A DNA stretch of 64,000 nucleotides from Aurantimonas coralicida DSM 14790. GTDB lineage: Bacteria; Pseudomonadota; Alphaproteobacteria; Rhizobiales; Rhizobiaceae. Shown piece by piece: positions 50,958-61,797 of the stretch (the stretch's first letter is position 1; each line of letters begins with the position of its first letter). The DNA lies in assembly GCF_000421645.1 (NCBI RefSeq), contig NZ_ATXK01000005.1, forward strand, positions 124,001-188,000. The letters run 5' to 3'. The position numbers were made by a program, and so were the translations under genes. The notes beneath the pieces were generated by a model. The model was not told where the DNA came from, did not search any database, and worked only from the letters and a program-made list of their open reading frames with translations.

Positions 50958-53900
50958 TCAACGAAAGTCTCTCGTCCTCACCTTGATCGTGTCCAGATGG
51001 AGGTCTGGGATGAAAATGTCGCGCGGCCGAACGGTCCGGGGCGGCAAGCCACGTGGATCGGGCGTCGGCGAGCCATGGTGAAACTCGTCGCCGCGACCAT
51101 GCGGTAACGGGAAGGCGGTCTCTCGATCGCCGACGCTCGCCAGATCGGCGGAGAGGTCCGTGAGCCGCTGGGCGACGAGATGGACCACTTCACCCTCGCG
51201 CTGCACGCGACCGCGCACCGCGATCATACCCGCGGACAGGATCGTGCGACGGTTCTGCTCGAAGACCTTTGGCCAGATCACGAGGTTCGCAATGCCGCTT
51301 TCGTCTTCTAGCGTTATGAACATGACGCCCTTGGCAGACCCTGGCCGCTGTCGGACCAGCACGATGCCGGCCGCTTCGAGCCACCGGCCGTCACGCGCCT
51401 CCATAGCTTCGAGGCAGGTGACCATTCGGCGTCGCCGCAGGTCGTGCCTTAGGAAGGATACGGGGTGATCCCGTAGAGAGAGGCTGACGTGGCGGTAGTC
51501 TTCGACGACATCGCCACCGGCCGTCATGGGTCGGAGGACGATGGCCGGTTCGGCAATCTCGGGCACGATTTCCGTTTCGCGGGCCGAGGCCGCAGCAAAG
51601 AGCGGCAATGGCGCATCCCGAAGGGCTTTGATCGCCCAGAGCGCTTCCCGACGAGCAAGACCAAAGGGCGGCCGGAAACCGTCTGCCTCAGCGATGTGCG
51701 TCAACGCGCCCACGGGCACGCCAGCTCGGCGCCAGAGATCGTCCACCGACATGAAGGGATGTCCCGCCCGGGCAGCGACGATCGCCGCGCCATGGGCGTT
51801 CGCCAGACCCTTGACCATGCGCAGACCGAGCCGAACAGCAAATCGGCCGTCATCATCGATCGGCTCGAGCGTGCAGTCCCAACGGGACGCATTGGCGCAC
51901 ACCGGTCGCACCTCGATGCCATGATCTCGCGCATCACGCACGATCTGGGCCGGCGCGTAGAACCCCATGGGCTGGCTGTTCAGGAGCGCTGCGCAGAAAA
52001 CGTCGGGGTGCCAGCACTTCAGCCAGGCCGACGCGTAGGCGATAAGCGCAAAAGAGGCTGCGTGGCTTTCCGGAAAGCCGTAAGAGCCGAAGCCTTCGAG
52101 TTGCTTGAAGGTCTGCTCGGCGAAGGCAGCGTCGTAGCCATTGGCCACCATGCCGGCGATCAGCTTGTCCCGGAAATGCGATACACCCCCGGTGAACTTG
52201 AAGGTCGCCATCGACTTGCGCAGCATGTCGGCTTCCCCGGGCGTGAACCCGGCGCATTCGATCGCGACGCGCATCGCCTGCTCCTGGAACAGGGGAACGC
52301 CGAGCGTCTTGCCCAGAACCTTCTCGAGCTCCGCCTTTGGATAGTGGACGGGCTCCAGCCCCTCGCGGCGCCGAAGATAAGGGTGAACCATGTCGCCTTG
52401 GATCGGCCCAGGCCGAACGATGGCGACCTGAACGACGAGGTCATAATAGGTCCGCGGTTTCAGGCGCGGCAGCATGGACATCTGCGCGCGGCTTTCGATC
52501 TGGAAGGTGCCGAGCGTATCGGCCCTCCGGATCATCGCATAGGTGCGTGGATCCTCCGCAGGGATGGTCGCCAGATCGAGGTTTACGCCCTTGTGCTCGG
52601 CGAGCAGATCGAGCCCCTTCTTAATGCAGGTCAACATGCCGAGCGCCAGGACGTCGACCTTCATGAACTTGAGAGCGTCGATATCGTCCTTGTCCCATTC
52701 GATGACCTGACGATCGACCATCGACGCGGGCTCGATCGGCACGAGATCGTCGAGGCGGTCATGGGTGAGCACGAAGCCGCCAGGGTGCTGGCTGAGGTGG
52801 CGCGGAGCGCCCATCAGTTGCCGGGCAAGATCGAGCGTCATCCGAAGGCGCCGGTCTGCGAGGTTGAGATTCAACTCCTCGACGTGGCGCTTCTCGACGC
52901 CTTCCTCTGACCACGCCCACACCTGCGACGACAGCGTGCCGATCAGGTCTTCGGGCAGTCCGAGCGCCTTGCCGACGTCCCGCAACGCACCCTTGGTGCG
53001 ATACCGGATGACGGTCGAGCACAGCGCGGCATGCTCCCGGCCATAGGTCTCGAACACCCATTGCATGACGATTTCGCGCCGCTCATGTTCGAAATCGACG
53101 TCGATGTCGGGCGGCTCGCGCCGTTCCTCGGAGATGAAACGCTCGAACAGCAGGTCGTTGCGGCCAGGATCGATCGAAGTGATGCCAAGAACGTAACAGA
53201 CGGCGGAGTTGGCGGCCGACCCACGACCCTGACACAGAATGTCCTTTGACCGCGCGAAGCGAACGATGGAGTTCACGGTCAGGAAATAAGGCGCGTAGTC
53301 CAGCTTCTCGATCAACCGCAACTCATGCTGGAGGGCGGCGGTCACGCTCTCGGGTACGCCCTCGGGATAGCGTTCAGTCGCGCCCTCCCAGGTGAGCTTC
53401 GCCAACGTCTGCTGGGGCGTGAGTGCGGGATCGTCGCGCTCTTCCGGATACTGGTAGGCAAGCTCGTCGAGGCTGAAGCGGCAGCGGTCCGCGATCTGCA
53501 GCGTCCGGGCAAGGGCCTCGGGATAGCGGCTGAACAGACGATGCATTTCGTCCGGCGGCTTGATGTAGCGATCGGCATGTCGCTCTCGCCGATCGCCAAG
53601 CGTATCGATCGTGACGTTGTGCCGGATGCATGTGACTACGTCCTGCAGGATCCGCCGGGCCGGCTCGTGGAAGAGGACGTCGTTCGTCACCACGGTGGGC
53701 ACGCGCATCTGTGTGGCCATGTTCGAAAGCTCATGCAGTCGGAGCTGATCGTTTGGCCGGCGGCGCAAGGTGAGCGCGAGATAGGCTCTGTCGCCGAAAG
53801 CGTCCCGCAATCGCCGCAGCCGGAACTCGCACTCGTCATCCGCCAGGTCGGGTACGAGCGCGACGATCAGGCCGTCGCCGTAGGCGACAACATCAGGCCA

Positions 53901-54230
53901 TTCGAGAATGCACTTGGCCTTGCCGCCTCGTTTCTTACCGAGGGATAGAAGCCGGCAAAGGCGCGAATAAGCGGATCGATCCGTTGGATAGACCAGCACG
54001 GATGTGCCATCGGCGAGGTCGAGCCGGCAACCGACAATCAGGCGAACGCCGGTCGTCTTGGCCGCTTCATGAGCACGGACGACGCCGGCGAGCGAATTCC
54101 GATCGACGATGGCGACGGCCTCGATCCCAGCCAAGGCCGCTTGCGCAAACAGTTCCTCGCAGGAGGACGCGCCGCGCAGGAAGCTGAAGTGTGAGGTGAC
54201 CTGCAGTTCGACGTAGCGAGGTGAGCTCAT
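50958..54230 (-). CDS. dnaE2: error-prone DNA polymerase DnaE2 (ImuC)
   Basis: This 1090-residue family C polymerase performs translesion synthesis in the SOS response. The N-terminal PHP domain ([21 protein letters not shown]) and the polymerase core ([42 protein letters not shown]) are present; the C-terminal OB-fold region ([18 protein letters not shown]) is too. The start overlaps the imuB stop (ATGA), so it is the third gene of the imuA-imuB-dnaE2 operon. Confidence 0.94.
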   Translation of the reverse strand: MSSPRYVELQVTSHFSFLRGASSCEELFAQAALAGIEAVAIVDRNSLAGVVRAHEAAKTTGVRLIVGCRLDLADGTSVLVYPTDRSAYSRLCRLLSLGKKRGGKAKCILEWPDVVAYGDGLIVALVPDLADDECEFRLRRLRDAFGDRAYLALTLRRRPNDQLRLHELSNMATQMRVPTVVTNDVLFHEPARRILQDVVTCIRHNVTIDTLGDRRERHADRYIKPPDEMHRLFSRYPEALARTLQIADRCRFSLDELAYQYPEERDDPALTPQQTLAKLTWEGATERYPEGVPESVTAALQHELRLIEKLDYAPYFLTVNSIVRFARSKDILCQGRGSAANSAVCYVLGITSIDPGRNDLLFERFISEERREPPDIDVDFEHERREIVMQWVFETYGREHAALCSTVIRYRTKGALRDVGKALGLPEDLIGTLSSQVWAWSEEGVEKRHVEELNLNLADRRLRMTLDLARQLMGAPRHLSQHPGGFVLTHDRLDDLVPIEPASMVDRQVIEWDKDDIDALKFMKVDVLALGMLTCIKKGLDLLAEHKGVNLDLATIPAEDPRTYAMIRRADTLGTFQIESRAQMSMLPRLKPRTYYDLVVQVAIVRPGPIQGDMVHPYLRRREGLEPVHYPKAELEKVLGKTLGVPLFQEQAMRVAIECAGFTPGEADMLRKSMATFKFTGGVSHFRDKLIAGMVANGYDAAFAEQTFKQLEGFGSYGFPESHAASFALIAYASAWLKCWHPDVFCAALLNSQPMGFYAPAQIVRDARDHGIEVRPVCANASRWDCTLEPIDDDGRFAVRLGLRMVKGLANAHGAAIVAARAGHPFMSVDDLWRRAGVPVGALTHIAEADGFRPPFGLARREALWAIKALRDAPLPLFAAASARETEIVPEIAEPAIVLRPMTAGGDVVEDYRHVSLSLRDHPVSFLRHDLRRRRMVTCLEAMEARDGRWLEAAGIVLVRQRPGSAKGVMFITLEDESGIANLVIWPKVFEQNRRTILSAGMIAVRGRVQREGEVVHLVAQRLTDLSADLASVGDRETAFPLPHGRGDEFHHGSPTPDPRGLPPRTVRPRDIFIPDLHLDTIKVRTRDFR

Positions 54231-55747
54231 CCGAAGACCCCGTGGATGAACCAGCGGTGCGACCCCGTCGCCGTGTCTTCGCCGTCACCGGCACGATAAA
54301 GCCAGTAGCGTTCGCCGGCGTCGTCCTCGACCCGAAAATAGTCTCGGACGGCGACCAATTCGGCGTCGCGTTTCCACCACTCTCCGAACACGCGCTCCGG
54401 TCCATCACCCCGGCGCAGTCGGCGACGCACGCCGCGCCAGGTGAATGAAACGGGCGGATGATCAGGCAAGAGCGCTACAGTCTCGACCTGCTCCGGATGG
54501 GCCAGCAGACGCGAGGGGCGCGGCCAATGGCCGGGCCATGCTGCGCCCGTATCGGCGGCCATCGCCGGAATGCGGCCAACGGAGCGTTCCGGAACGTCGC
54601 TCGCAACCGGCGCCAGCCGATAGAGCGCCTGCTCACCCACCCGGTTCATAAGCGTATCGATCAGGTCCGAGACGTCCGGCACACTCTCCTCGATCAACGA
54701 ACTGACGGTCTGCCGACGCTCGATCGGCTCAGCGACGCTGGCCGCAAGCGTCATCACCTCGATCCCGAAGCCGGGCTCGATCGTCTCGATTTTGTCGCAT
54801 AGGAGGCGCGTCAGGCGCTTTGCATCCCGGACCGGCGTCGCCATTCCAACCCGGACCGCCTGTGAGCGACTGTCGACACGGTGGCAGATGAGGTCGAGGC
54901 GTCGTGCGCCGAGACCAGCTGCCTCGAGGCGGTCGCATAGCTGATCGACGAGCTTGGCGATGTAGCGGGCGATGGTCTCCGCCGCGCCGATCGGTTCCGC
55001 GAACGACCGGCGCACTTCGATCAGGTCGGCGGGTCGAACCGGATCGATCGGCTCTGACAGGTCGCCAAGCGCTTGATCGATACGACGGCCGATCGATGGA
55101 CCGAAGCGCAGGGTGAGCGGCGCGCGCGGCTGCGCGAGGATATCGCCGATGGTTTCGAAGCCGAGCGTCCGCAGCGCCGCGACGATCGAAGCGTCGATAC
55201 GCAGCGCGGCCAGCGGAAGCGGTTCCAACAGCGATGCATCATGACGTTCAGGAGCGATCATCGTCGGGCGGGCTGCAAACCGGGCCAAGGCGTGGGCCGC
55301 GCCCCAACTGTCGGCGATCGCGCCGCGAGCGGCGATGCCGGACATGGCCAGCCTTCCGATCAGGCCCTCCAGCATGGCGGTTTCGCCGCCGTGAAGGTGA
55401 TCGGCTCCGGTCGAGTCGATGATGATCCCGTCTGGAGAATCAGGGGCCACGACAGGCGCGTAGCGCAGGAGCCAGGTGGCTAGCCGGTCAAGTGCCTCCA
55501 CATCGGCTGCCGGCTCGGCATCTTGCACGATGAGGTCTGGCACCAGAACCTGAGCCTTGGTCACAGGCATGCCGGGGCGAAGGCTGGCGGCCACTGCAGC
55601 GGCATTCGCCGCCAGCACCACCCGCCTGTTTCCTTCCCGGCCAATCAGGACGAGCGGCGCCTCAGCCGGAGGCGCCGCGTCGCCAGCCTTCCGCCGGAGC
55701 CGGTCGGTGGACCAACTCGGCAGGAAGAGCGAGACGACCCGTGTCAT
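54227..55747 (-). CDS. imuB: ImuB, inactive Y-family polymerase-like protein
   Basis: This 506-residue Y-family-like protein ([47 protein letters not shown]) lacks the usual acidic catalytic pair and acts as the clamp-binding hub of the mutasome. It links ImuA and DnaE2 at stalled forks. The ATG at 55747 places it 86 bases inside the 3' end of imuA, the typical overlap for this cassette. Confidence 0.92.
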   Translation of the reverse strand: MTRVVSLFLPSWSTDRLRRKAGDAAPPAEAPLVLIGREGNRRVVLAANAAAVAASLRPGMPVTKAQVLVPDLIVQDAEPAADVEALDRLATWLLRYAPVVAPDSPDGIIIDSTGADHLHGGETAMLEGLIGRLAMSGIAARGAIADSWGAAHALARFAARPTMIAPERHDASLLEPLPLAALRIDASIVAALRTLGFETIGDILAQPRAPLTLRFGPSIGRRIDQALGDLSEPIDPVRPADLIEVRRSFAEPIGAAETIARYIAKLVDQLCDRLEAAGLGARRLDLICHRVDSRSQAVRVGMATPVRDAKRLTRLLCDKIETIEPGFGIEVMTLAASVAEPIERRQTVSSLIEESVPDVSDLIDTLMNRVGEQALYRLAPVASDVPERSVGRIPAMAADTGAAWPGHWPRPSRLLAHPEQVETVALLPDHPPVSFTWRGVRRRLRRGDGPERVFGEWWKRDAELVAVRDYFRVEDDAGERYWLYRAGDGEDTATGSHRWFIHGVFG

Positions 55748-56414
55748 CGCACGCCTCCAACTCGAAATCTGCACTCTCGCCCGCGCGTGCGCGGATCAGT
55801 TCGACCAGCCAGCGGGCACGCCCTACGCCCGGAACAGGTAGGGGTGTCGATGGCACCATAGACACGCGCCAGCGTGTCATCGCGGCGGTGGGTTGGCCGA
55901 AATCAGTGGCCTCGGTCTGTCGTCGCCAACGCCGCAGCGCGATCCCGATCGATCCGCTTCCCTCGGCCGCCAACTGCAGGCGGCGCGAGGCTGTCATGGA
56001 AAGCCGCGCCACCTCACCGAGAACCGCCCCGAGGCCACCATGGCGCAGCCCTTCCTCCATGCAGGCCAGCACGGTCTTGTCATCACCGGCTTCGAGATAG
56101 ATTACGCGATCGGACGCAAGACCTGCCTGAGCGATCGCCGGCGCGAACAGGTCCGGACGGGTGATACACCAGAGGATCTTGCCCTTGGTTCGAGCCGCGA
56201 CGCCCGCGCTGAACAAGGCTGCTGCGGCGCCATCGACCGCGCCATTCCCACCGCCGGCGATCTCATGCAGCGCGCCGAGCGCCAACCCGCCACCCGGGAG
56301 TCGTGAGTCGACGTCGGCAATCCCAAACGGGAGAACCGATTTGGCACGCCGGCTTCTGCCTTCGATCTTCTCGATCTGCGCGCGCAAAGACTCTATGGCG
56401 GGCTCGGGCCGCAC
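55662..56414 (-). CDS. imuA: ImuA, RecA-like mutasome accessory protein
   Basis: This 250-residue RecA/SulA-like protein (LPFGIADVDSRLPGGGLALGALHEIAG, ILWCITRPDLFAPAIAQAGL) is the first gene of the SOS mutagenesis operon. The start is a GTG at 56414 with GGAGG about twelve bases upstream, after an in-frame TAA. An SOS box lies about 40 bases in front. Confidence 0.9.
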   Translation of the reverse strand: MRPEPAIESLRAQIEKIEGRSRRAKSVLPFGIADVDSRLPGGGLALGALHEIAGGGNGAVDGAAAALFSAGVAARTKGKILWCITRPDLFAPAIAQAGLASDRVIYLEAGDDKTVLACMEEGLRHGGLGAVLGEVARLSMTASRRLQLAAEGSGSIGIALRRWRRQTEATDFGQPTAAMTRWRVSMVPSTPLPVPGVGRARWLVELIRARAGESADFELEACDDTGRLALPAELVHRPAPAEGWRRGASG

Positions 56415-56451
56415 GCTCCCAGTTTACCTCCGGATAGGGGTTCGTCATCAT

Positions 56452-56466
56452 GTTCCCTATTTGTTC
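56452..56466 (-). promoter_or_regulatory. alphaproteobacterial LexA box
   Basis: GTTC-N7-GTTC is exact (GTTCCCTATTTGTTC on the plus strand; GAAC-N7-GAAC on the transcribed strand), 38 bases upstream of imuA. This is the LexA operator of alphaproteobacteria, so the cassette should be damage-inducible. Confidence 0.85.
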
Positions 56467-56552
56467 TAGATTTCAGCTGCGAGAGTCAAGGTCGATTCTG
56501 CGCCGTCAAAGGACCAGCGGCGCACGCGCCTCAAGCTGTTGATAGCGGCCGT

Positions 56553-58163
56553 TCAGCCTTGTTTGGGCAAGGCGCCGTTAGCGTCGGCACGCGGCGTCAT
56601 GGTGATGTTGCGCGGGTCGATGATGAGCTTTAGGTCGGCGGCGGCAGCCTGATCGAGCCCATATTCCTCGAGGTCGTCGACGACCGGGCGAACATCGAAA
56701 GCTTCAAACCGCGTTGAGCGATACCGCCATTCGACGTCGTCGGTCTCCTCGAAGAAGACCTTGGCGCTGAAGCTGATGCTCGTACCGGCGAATGACATGC
56801 TGTTGAAGTAGAGGCCTGCGGGTGGGGGCCCACTCTCCTCGACGTCGAGGCTTTGGAACTCGAATCGCGCGTCCGGGCGAGGATTGAGCAGGATGTCCAC
56901 AACCATACGTGCGTCATTGGCCGCCCAGAACGCATCGAATTTGAAGCGCTCGGTCAAGCGCAGGCCGGCGTTGGTTAGCAAGCGCAGCCAACCATCCACG
57001 AAGGTCGAGATGAGTGGCACCTCGTCGAGATATGGGCCTGTGAGCGGTTCATTGACTGGGAAGGTAATCGGGGGGATCCGGCTGTTCCCAGAAATGGTTA
57101 GCGTCGATCGCTCGGATGCCATGAGCGTCAGGCCGCGCAGTAGTTCCGCCCACTCTTCGAGCGTGTATTCCAAATCGTCGATGGAGCCGACGCTTTCGAA
57201 CCTGAGCGCGGGAGGGGTGAGCCGAATGATGAAGTCCCGGCTGCGGACGAGCAGTTCGGGTCCATGCGGTTCGAGGATCGGCGGACCGATGAACATCTCG
57301 CCATCGAACCGCGCCGCCTGCGCGAACCCGGGGCCTCGGATCGCGATCTCGCATGATCCGAGCGACGGCGGCGTCAGTCGAAGTTCCTCGATGTCGTCAA
57401 ATAGCGTGCCTTGATACGGAAGGCGGATGCCGAAGCGGCTATCGTAGACACGCAAGCGGTGCGGTTTTAGGGGCGCAAGACCGAGCAGCAGGTTGGCGAA
57501 ATGCTCCGGCCCCTCGATCTGGAGTAGCGCCTCGGCTTCGAACTGGCCGTTCTCATAGCCGAGTTCATCGAGCTGACGCTGCTTCTTCGCGGTATAGGCG
57601 CCTGGATCTTGTCCGCAGGCGGCCGACAAGGCCGACGAGAGGCCGGCGGCGGTCGGCTCGAAACGCTGTCCGACTTTCTCATAGTCATAGCTGATGTCGA
57701 CATGATTGATGTCGTGCGCTTTTCGAGCCTCCGCCAATCGCAATCGCTTGAGCACCCGGGCGAGTTCGTTGCCGATGAGATGGACGAGGTAAGCCGACTG
57801 GATTTCACCATCGGCCCGCATTCGGAAGACGATGACCAGCGCCGGCCGAGGATCCTTGGCGAGGCGATCAATGGCGGACAGGCTGAGTCGGATGCGGTTT
57901 CCGGTGCGGCCGAGCGTCGACTTCAGTTGGACCCGGGCGGCATTGGTCTGGCGCCGATCGAGCGGTAGCGACGATTGTCCGCCTGATCCCATTGGGAACT
58001 CCACGATGAAGTCCCAGCCCATAATGTCGACGGTACTCTTGTTGCAGAAGAGCCCGGCGCGTTCGCAGAGCAGCTCAAAATGGCGCTCGCCGATGCGGCC
58101 GATCCGATCGGATTCCAGCTCGGGGTCATCGTCTTGTCCGCCGTCGGCGCCCTTCGTGGTCAT
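56553..58163 (-). CDS. DUF4365-type protein
   Basis: This 536-residue protein has an N-terminal DUF4365-like domain with a nuclease-like pattern (RIGERHFELLCERAGLFCNKSTVDIMGWDFIVEF, ARVQLKSTLGRTGNR), reminiscent of the PD-(D/E)XK fold (D...Q-x-K). The large C-terminal part is beta-rich and unrecognised. Its start overlaps the stop of the TIGR02391 gene (ATGA). It is the last gene of a six-gene run and is a candidate effector. Confidence 0.65.
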   Translation of the reverse strand: MTTKGADGGQDDDPELESDRIGRIGERHFELLCERAGLFCNKSTVDIMGWDFIVEFPMGSGGQSSLPLDRRQTNAARVQLKSTLGRTGNRIRLSLSAIDRLAKDPRPALVIVFRMRADGEIQSAYLVHLIGNELARVLKRLRLAEARKAHDINHVDISYDYEKVGQRFEPTAAGLSSALSAACGQDPGAYTAKKQRQLDELGYENGQFEAEALLQIEGPEHFANLLLGLAPLKPHRLRVYDSRFGIRLPYQGTLFDDIEELRLTPPSLGSCEIAIRGPGFAQAARFDGEMFIGPPILEPHGPELLVRSRDFIIRLTPPALRFESVGSIDDLEYTLEEWAELLRGLTLMASERSTLTISGNSRIPPITFPVNEPLTGPYLDEVPLISTFVDGWLRLLTNAGLRLTERFKFDAFWAANDARMVVDILLNPRPDARFEFQSLDVEESGPPPAGLYFNSMSFAGTSISFSAKVFFEETDDVEWRYRSTRFEAFDVRPVVDDLEEYGLDQAAAADLKLIIDPRNITMTPRADANGALPKQG

Positions 58164-58957
58164 GTGCGCGCCGGCATATGGGCGGCATCGAGCCGGCGGT
58201 GGATGAGCGACACGATTGTGAGCAGGTCTTCGGCATCTTCTTTGGACATAGCCCAATGGATGCGCGCCTCATGTGCAGTGGGGTTGCGGAACATGCCGAA
58301 GGTGCCACGGACCAGATTTGCGAACCCGCTTTGCTCACTCCGCTCGCTTGCGGTGGATAGCGGGTTGATCGCAAGCATCGGCGGACTCCCGGCAAGTGTC
58401 CGATCGACGAGCGTAGCGCCGTCATCGGAGAGCCCTGTCCGCGATCGCATCTTATCAGCGACGCTTTTGACCGCTTCTTGCACCGCATGAAAGTAATTGT
58501 CGGCGAGAAGCTCGGCGCGGCAGAATTTCAGGACGTCCGGGTGCACACCGCGACCTTCAAGGTCTGCTCGCAAGTCGCGCGCGCGCCGCTGAGCCTCAGG
58601 TAGGGTCTGGGCGACATCCGCCGATTTCAGCTCGCCGGACTCATCGACCACAAGTCCTGCGAATGCCAACGCTAGGTTTAGGCGAGCCCGCATAGGCTCA
58701 TAGCGGTGCGGCTCGCGGCTGTAACGCGCCGGCTTCATGGCGAGCCGGATGAACTCAAGGATATTGGTGCGGTTGCGTTTGGTATTCTGGCATCCTGCGA
58801 AGGCGTTATAGATACGGACGCGCTTCGTCATAGGTCCCGGATCGGCAATCTTGCACGACCCAAGCAGGTGCTCGATCTCCGGCCCGGTCAGGCCTTCTGC
58901 AGTGTCGCCAAGCGCGCCGGCGATCGCTTCCAACTGATCTTGTGAAAAGAACGCCAT
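58160..58957 (-). CDS. TIGR02391 family protein with HEPN-like motif
   Basis: This 265-residue protein has a mixed N-terminus and a C-terminal TIGR02391 (Ymh) region: FCRAELLADNYFHAVQEAVKSVADKMRSRTGL, then TFGMFRNPTAHEARIHWAMSKEDAEDLLTIVSLIHRRLD. The RNPTAH segment is an R-x4-H HEPN active-site motif. The start is uncertain (ATG 58957, or ATG 58975 that overlaps the preceding stop). It lies between the uncharacterised gene at 58965 and the DUF4365 gene, coupled to both. Confidence 0.7.
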   Translation of the reverse strand: MAFFSQDQLEAIAGALGDTAEGLTGPEIEHLLGSCKIADPGPMTKRVRIYNAFAGCQNTKRNRTNILEFIRLAMKPARYSREPHRYEPMRARLNLALAFAGLVVDESGELKSADVAQTLPEAQRRARDLRADLEGRGVHPDVLKFCRAELLADNYFHAVQEAVKSVADKMRSRTGLSDDGATLVDRTLAGSPPMLAINPLSTASERSEQSGFANLVRGTFGMFRNPTAHEARIHWAMSKEDAEDLLTIVSLIHRRLDAAHMPART

Positions 58958-58964
58958 ATCGGGC

Positions 58965-59780
58965 TCACTGACCATAGGCGAGTCGCCGCAGGAAGGTCCT
59001 GGCGGTGACAAGAACGACATGCAGGCGGAAGGTGCTGTGGTCTTCATCCGAGAGGCCCGGATGCGAACCCTCCGTGTGGAGCATTTTGAAGAGGCCGTTG
59101 ACGTAGTTCTTGCCGTCTTGGGTCCACTCGTTGCGATCCGTGGCAAGGAAGCCAATCTCAGCGAGCAAAGCGCGCCGGTTTTCTGAGCTGGGCCGTTGAC
59201 CCGCTTCCTGTGGTCGCACGTTGCGCGCGATGTCGTCGAACAGACTTTCCAGGAAGGTCCGGAGCTGGCTGTTGCAAGCCGCCCAATCGCCGCGGGTATG
59301 CGCTTCGATCGCCTGTTCGAGATGACCGAGAGGAGTTGTGAAGCCGAATGACTTGAGAAGCTGATGCACCTCGTCGTCCGTTTGGGGGAGGTGGATGTCG
59401 CCGGGCAGCGCCGCGCGGATGGACGCGTTCGGCCCGTAGTCGTCCCACGTCAAAACATATCCATCACGCGCAAGGCCACGTGCGAAGGCCGTTTGCAGAG
59501 CGTGCGTAGCGTGTTGTTGCGCTAGCTGCGCGGCTTGCCGGATTACCGCCTCGCCAAGGGTCATGCTACCTTCGAGCGTGTCGAGCACGGCCTCGGCTCG
59601 TTGCACAACGATCCGGCCTAGCAAGGCGCACTTGTTGGCGACGCTGAGGGAGGTGCTGGTGGAAATCTCGTCCTCCAGGCCGAGGCGGAGGACCATCTGG
59701 TTGAACCGTGCCTGGCTGTGTTGCTCCAGCAACTCAACGGCGGCGATCAGCGTGGGTCGGGTGAACGGCACAGATCTCAT
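58965..59780 (-). CDS. uncharacterised protein with abortive-infection-like C-terminus
   Basis: This 271-residue helical protein has a C-terminal pattern (LRTFLESLFDDIARNVRP, LFKMLHTEGSHPGLSDEDHSTFRLHVVLVTARTFLRRL) that resembles HEPN-like abortive infection proteins, where GSHPG and a following helix pair recur. No catalytic residues are certain. It begins 47 bases after the ABC-3C ATPase and nearly touches the TIGR02391 gene. Confidence 0.55.
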   Translation of the reverse strand: MRSVPFTRPTLIAAVELLEQHSQARFNQMVLRLGLEDEISTSTSLSVANKCALLGRIVVQRAEAVLDTLEGSMTLGEAVIRQAAQLAQQHATHALQTAFARGLARDGYVLTWDDYGPNASIRAALPGDIHLPQTDDEVHQLLKSFGFTTPLGHLEQAIEAHTRGDWAACNSQLRTFLESLFDDIARNVRPQEAGQRPSSENRRALLAEIGFLATDRNEWTQDGKNYVNGLFKMLHTEGSHPGLSDEDHSTFRLHVVLVTARTFLRRLAYGQ

Positions 59781-59827
59781 GCTGGGGACGCGCTATGGGC
59801 ACGATCGTGCTTCATGTCGCCCCTCGC

Positions 59828-61573
59828 TCAATAACGGAACCCAAGGAGGCTTCCGGTCGGATCAGTATCGGTGAGCCGGAGGCGGACGAGGCTCTCGTAG
59901 TCAAAGCCTGACGTAAAGTCGCCCACAGGAACCATGTCGGTGTTGAGTGTGCAGATGTACTGGAAGCCGTGTTTTGCAGCCATCGCGGCGGCAAGTTCCA
60001 AAGCATGGGCGCGCTGCCGCGGGTCAACACCGTCGAAAATTGTGCTGTCGTGGATCAGGAAGTCGATCCCGAGACCACGCTGGCGCGCGAACGAGATCAG
60101 CATGAGATCGTAGCAGAAGATTTTCATCTTGCTAATGCCCTCGCTTGGGCTGCCCGCGATCTCGACGTCGAATTTGTAGCCCGTGTCGTCGATATCGATG
60201 ACCAGGCGGCCGGGCGACTTGTAGAGGCTCTCCGAGAATTCCGAGAAGAGGCTGAGCGCCCGGGACCACAGCGCACGCCGCTCTTCATAGTCGAGGGTTG
60301 TCGCGCGTTTCAGCTCGACGGTCTCGACCTTGATCGTGTCCGCCTTGGTGGTCATCTGACGAAGCTGAGTGATCCTGTTGGTCAATTCGTCGACCTTCAG
60401 CCGGGTGGCTGCATGCAACTCCTGTAACTGCGTCAGTTCCTCCAGCGCGCCTTGTCCCGCAAGCGCGCTGAGGTAGTTGGCACGGCGATCCGTCAGGTTC
60501 GCGATATCGGTCTCACGCTCGCTGACGGCAGCTTCCAGCGCGGCAATCTCGCCGGCGATGAACTCACGGCGATTGGCGATGATCTGGGCGTTGAATGCCC
60601 GCGCATCCGCCAGCGTCTTCTTGACGGCGCCAGGTAGGGCGATGCCCGCTTCGCCGTAAAGGGCTTCCAGACGGTCCTCGGTCGGAGCGTCTTCGCTCAC
60701 CAACGAGTCACGGTAGCGATCGAGCCGGCGCTTATCCACGATATTGGCGTTGACCAGGCTATGGATTTCGCTGGTCAGAAGGTTCGCCTGAGTCTCGATT
60801 TCACGGTACTGCGGAAGAACGCGAAAATTCGACAGCGCCTCGCGTTCACGCTCAAGCTGGGTTGAAAGGCGCAGGCGCTCGGCTTCGAGCTCACCGAGCG
60901 AGGCCAGTTCGCCGTCGACGGCTCCGGTCTTGATCGCCTGTTTGAGCGCATCGAGCGCGTTCTTTTGATCTTTGAGCTGCTGCCAAGTCGCGGCCTTCTC
61001 CCAATTCAGGCCGAGAAGGAAAGCATTGTGGACCTGAATGTCCCAAGTCTTCTGATTGTCGAAATGCTTGAAGGGGATGTTGTAGGCGGCTGTCTGGTTG
61101 CGCACGAAGTAGGAAAGCAGCGACCGCGCCGAGGGCTTGTATCCGGATTCCGCCGACAGATCGCTAATACCGAATAGCGCCCAGGCAAGAACGGCTCGCC
61201 ATTTCTTAGCGTCGAGACCCGGAACGCCTTCCTTGTTCGGCGTTGGCCGGACAGGCCAGTCGTCGGTGGCTCCTTCGATGGCGAAGAATCCGGGTGTATC
61301 GGTCGCTCGCGTCACAGCGACATCGCGGCCGGACAGGGAGAGTTCCAGCGTGAACGCCCAACCCTGCAAAGCCTCGATGCGAAGCCCTTTTCCGGGTGAG
61401 GTATTGCTGGCGAGGCAGAAATCGATGATCTCGATGAGCGTCGATTTGCCGAGAGCGTTCGTCGTGTCCTTATCACCGGCCGAGGTGGATCGGTCGGCCA
61501 GGATAAGATTGACACCCGGCTGAAGGAACGCGGTGTGAAAGCCTTTCTGGTTGGCGCGAACGGCTCTGATCAT
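59828..61573 (-). CDS. ABC-three-component system ATPase (DUF2326)
   Basis: This 581-residue SMC/Rad50-like ATPase has a variant Walker A (TTNALGKSTLIEIIDFCL, residues 38-55), a long coiled coil from about 205 to 440 (LEAERLRLSTQLEREREAL and so on) and a C-terminal DUF2326 ATPase half (KMKIFCYDLMLISFARQRGLGIDFLIHDSTIFDGVDPRQ). The ATG at 61573 overlaps the middle-component stop. It should sense DNA or protein and signal to the HNH effector. Confidence 0.85.
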   Translation of the reverse strand: MIRAVRANQKGFHTAFLQPGVNLILADRSTSAGDKDTTNALGKSTLIEIIDFCLASNTSPGKGLRIEALQGWAFTLELSLSGRDVAVTRATDTPGFFAIEGATDDWPVRPTPNKEGVPGLDAKKWRAVLAWALFGISDLSAESGYKPSARSLLSYFVRNQTAAYNIPFKHFDNQKTWDIQVHNAFLLGLNWEKAATWQQLKDQKNALDALKQAIKTGAVDGELASLGELEAERLRLSTQLEREREALSNFRVLPQYREIETQANLLTSEIHSLVNANIVDKRRLDRYRDSLVSEDAPTEDRLEALYGEAGIALPGAVKKTLADARAFNAQIIANRREFIAGEIAALEAAVSERETDIANLTDRRANYLSALAGQGALEELTQLQELHAATRLKVDELTNRITQLRQMTTKADTIKVETVELKRATTLDYEERRALWSRALSLFSEFSESLYKSPGRLVIDIDDTGYKFDVEIAGSPSEGISKMKIFCYDLMLISFARQRGLGIDFLIHDSTIFDGVDPRQRAHALELAAAMAAKHGFQYICTLNTDMVPVGDFTSGFDYESLVRLRLTDTDPTGSLLGFRY

Positions 61574-61797
61574 GAGGCGGTCCTGACGATAAGGCCGTCC
61601 CGGATCTCGATCGCACCGATCAGATAGAGGAGGTTCGATGCCAGCACGAACCGCTCGAAGTTCCCGACGTTCGGTTCCGTGCGCAGACGCTCCCACAGGC
61701 CCGAAACGGTCATGGGCATGCTGAGATGCGCGAGCAGCGTGGCGCCGACGCCGATCAGCGCCTCGTTCTGCGGGATATGTTTGGTCGGAAGAATCAT
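61570..61797 (-). CDS. ABC-three-component system middle component (MC6-like)
   Basis: This 75-residue protein (HIPQNEALIGVGATLLAHLSMPMTVSGLWERLRTEPNVGNFERFVLASNLLYLIGAIEIRDGLI) matches the small winged-helix-like middle component of ABC-3C systems. It overlaps the HNH gene stop and the ATPase start by four bases each, so all three are made together. Confidence 0.8.
   Translation of the reverse strand: MILPTKHIPQNEALIGVGATLLAHLSMPMTVSGLWERLRTEPNVGNFERFVLASNLLYLIGAIEIRDGLIVRTAS

Noticed and set aside
51489..52910. A 473-codon plus-strand open frame opposite dnaE2
   Set aside because: DnaE2 is unmistakable on the minus strand and the opposite frame has no recognisable protein.
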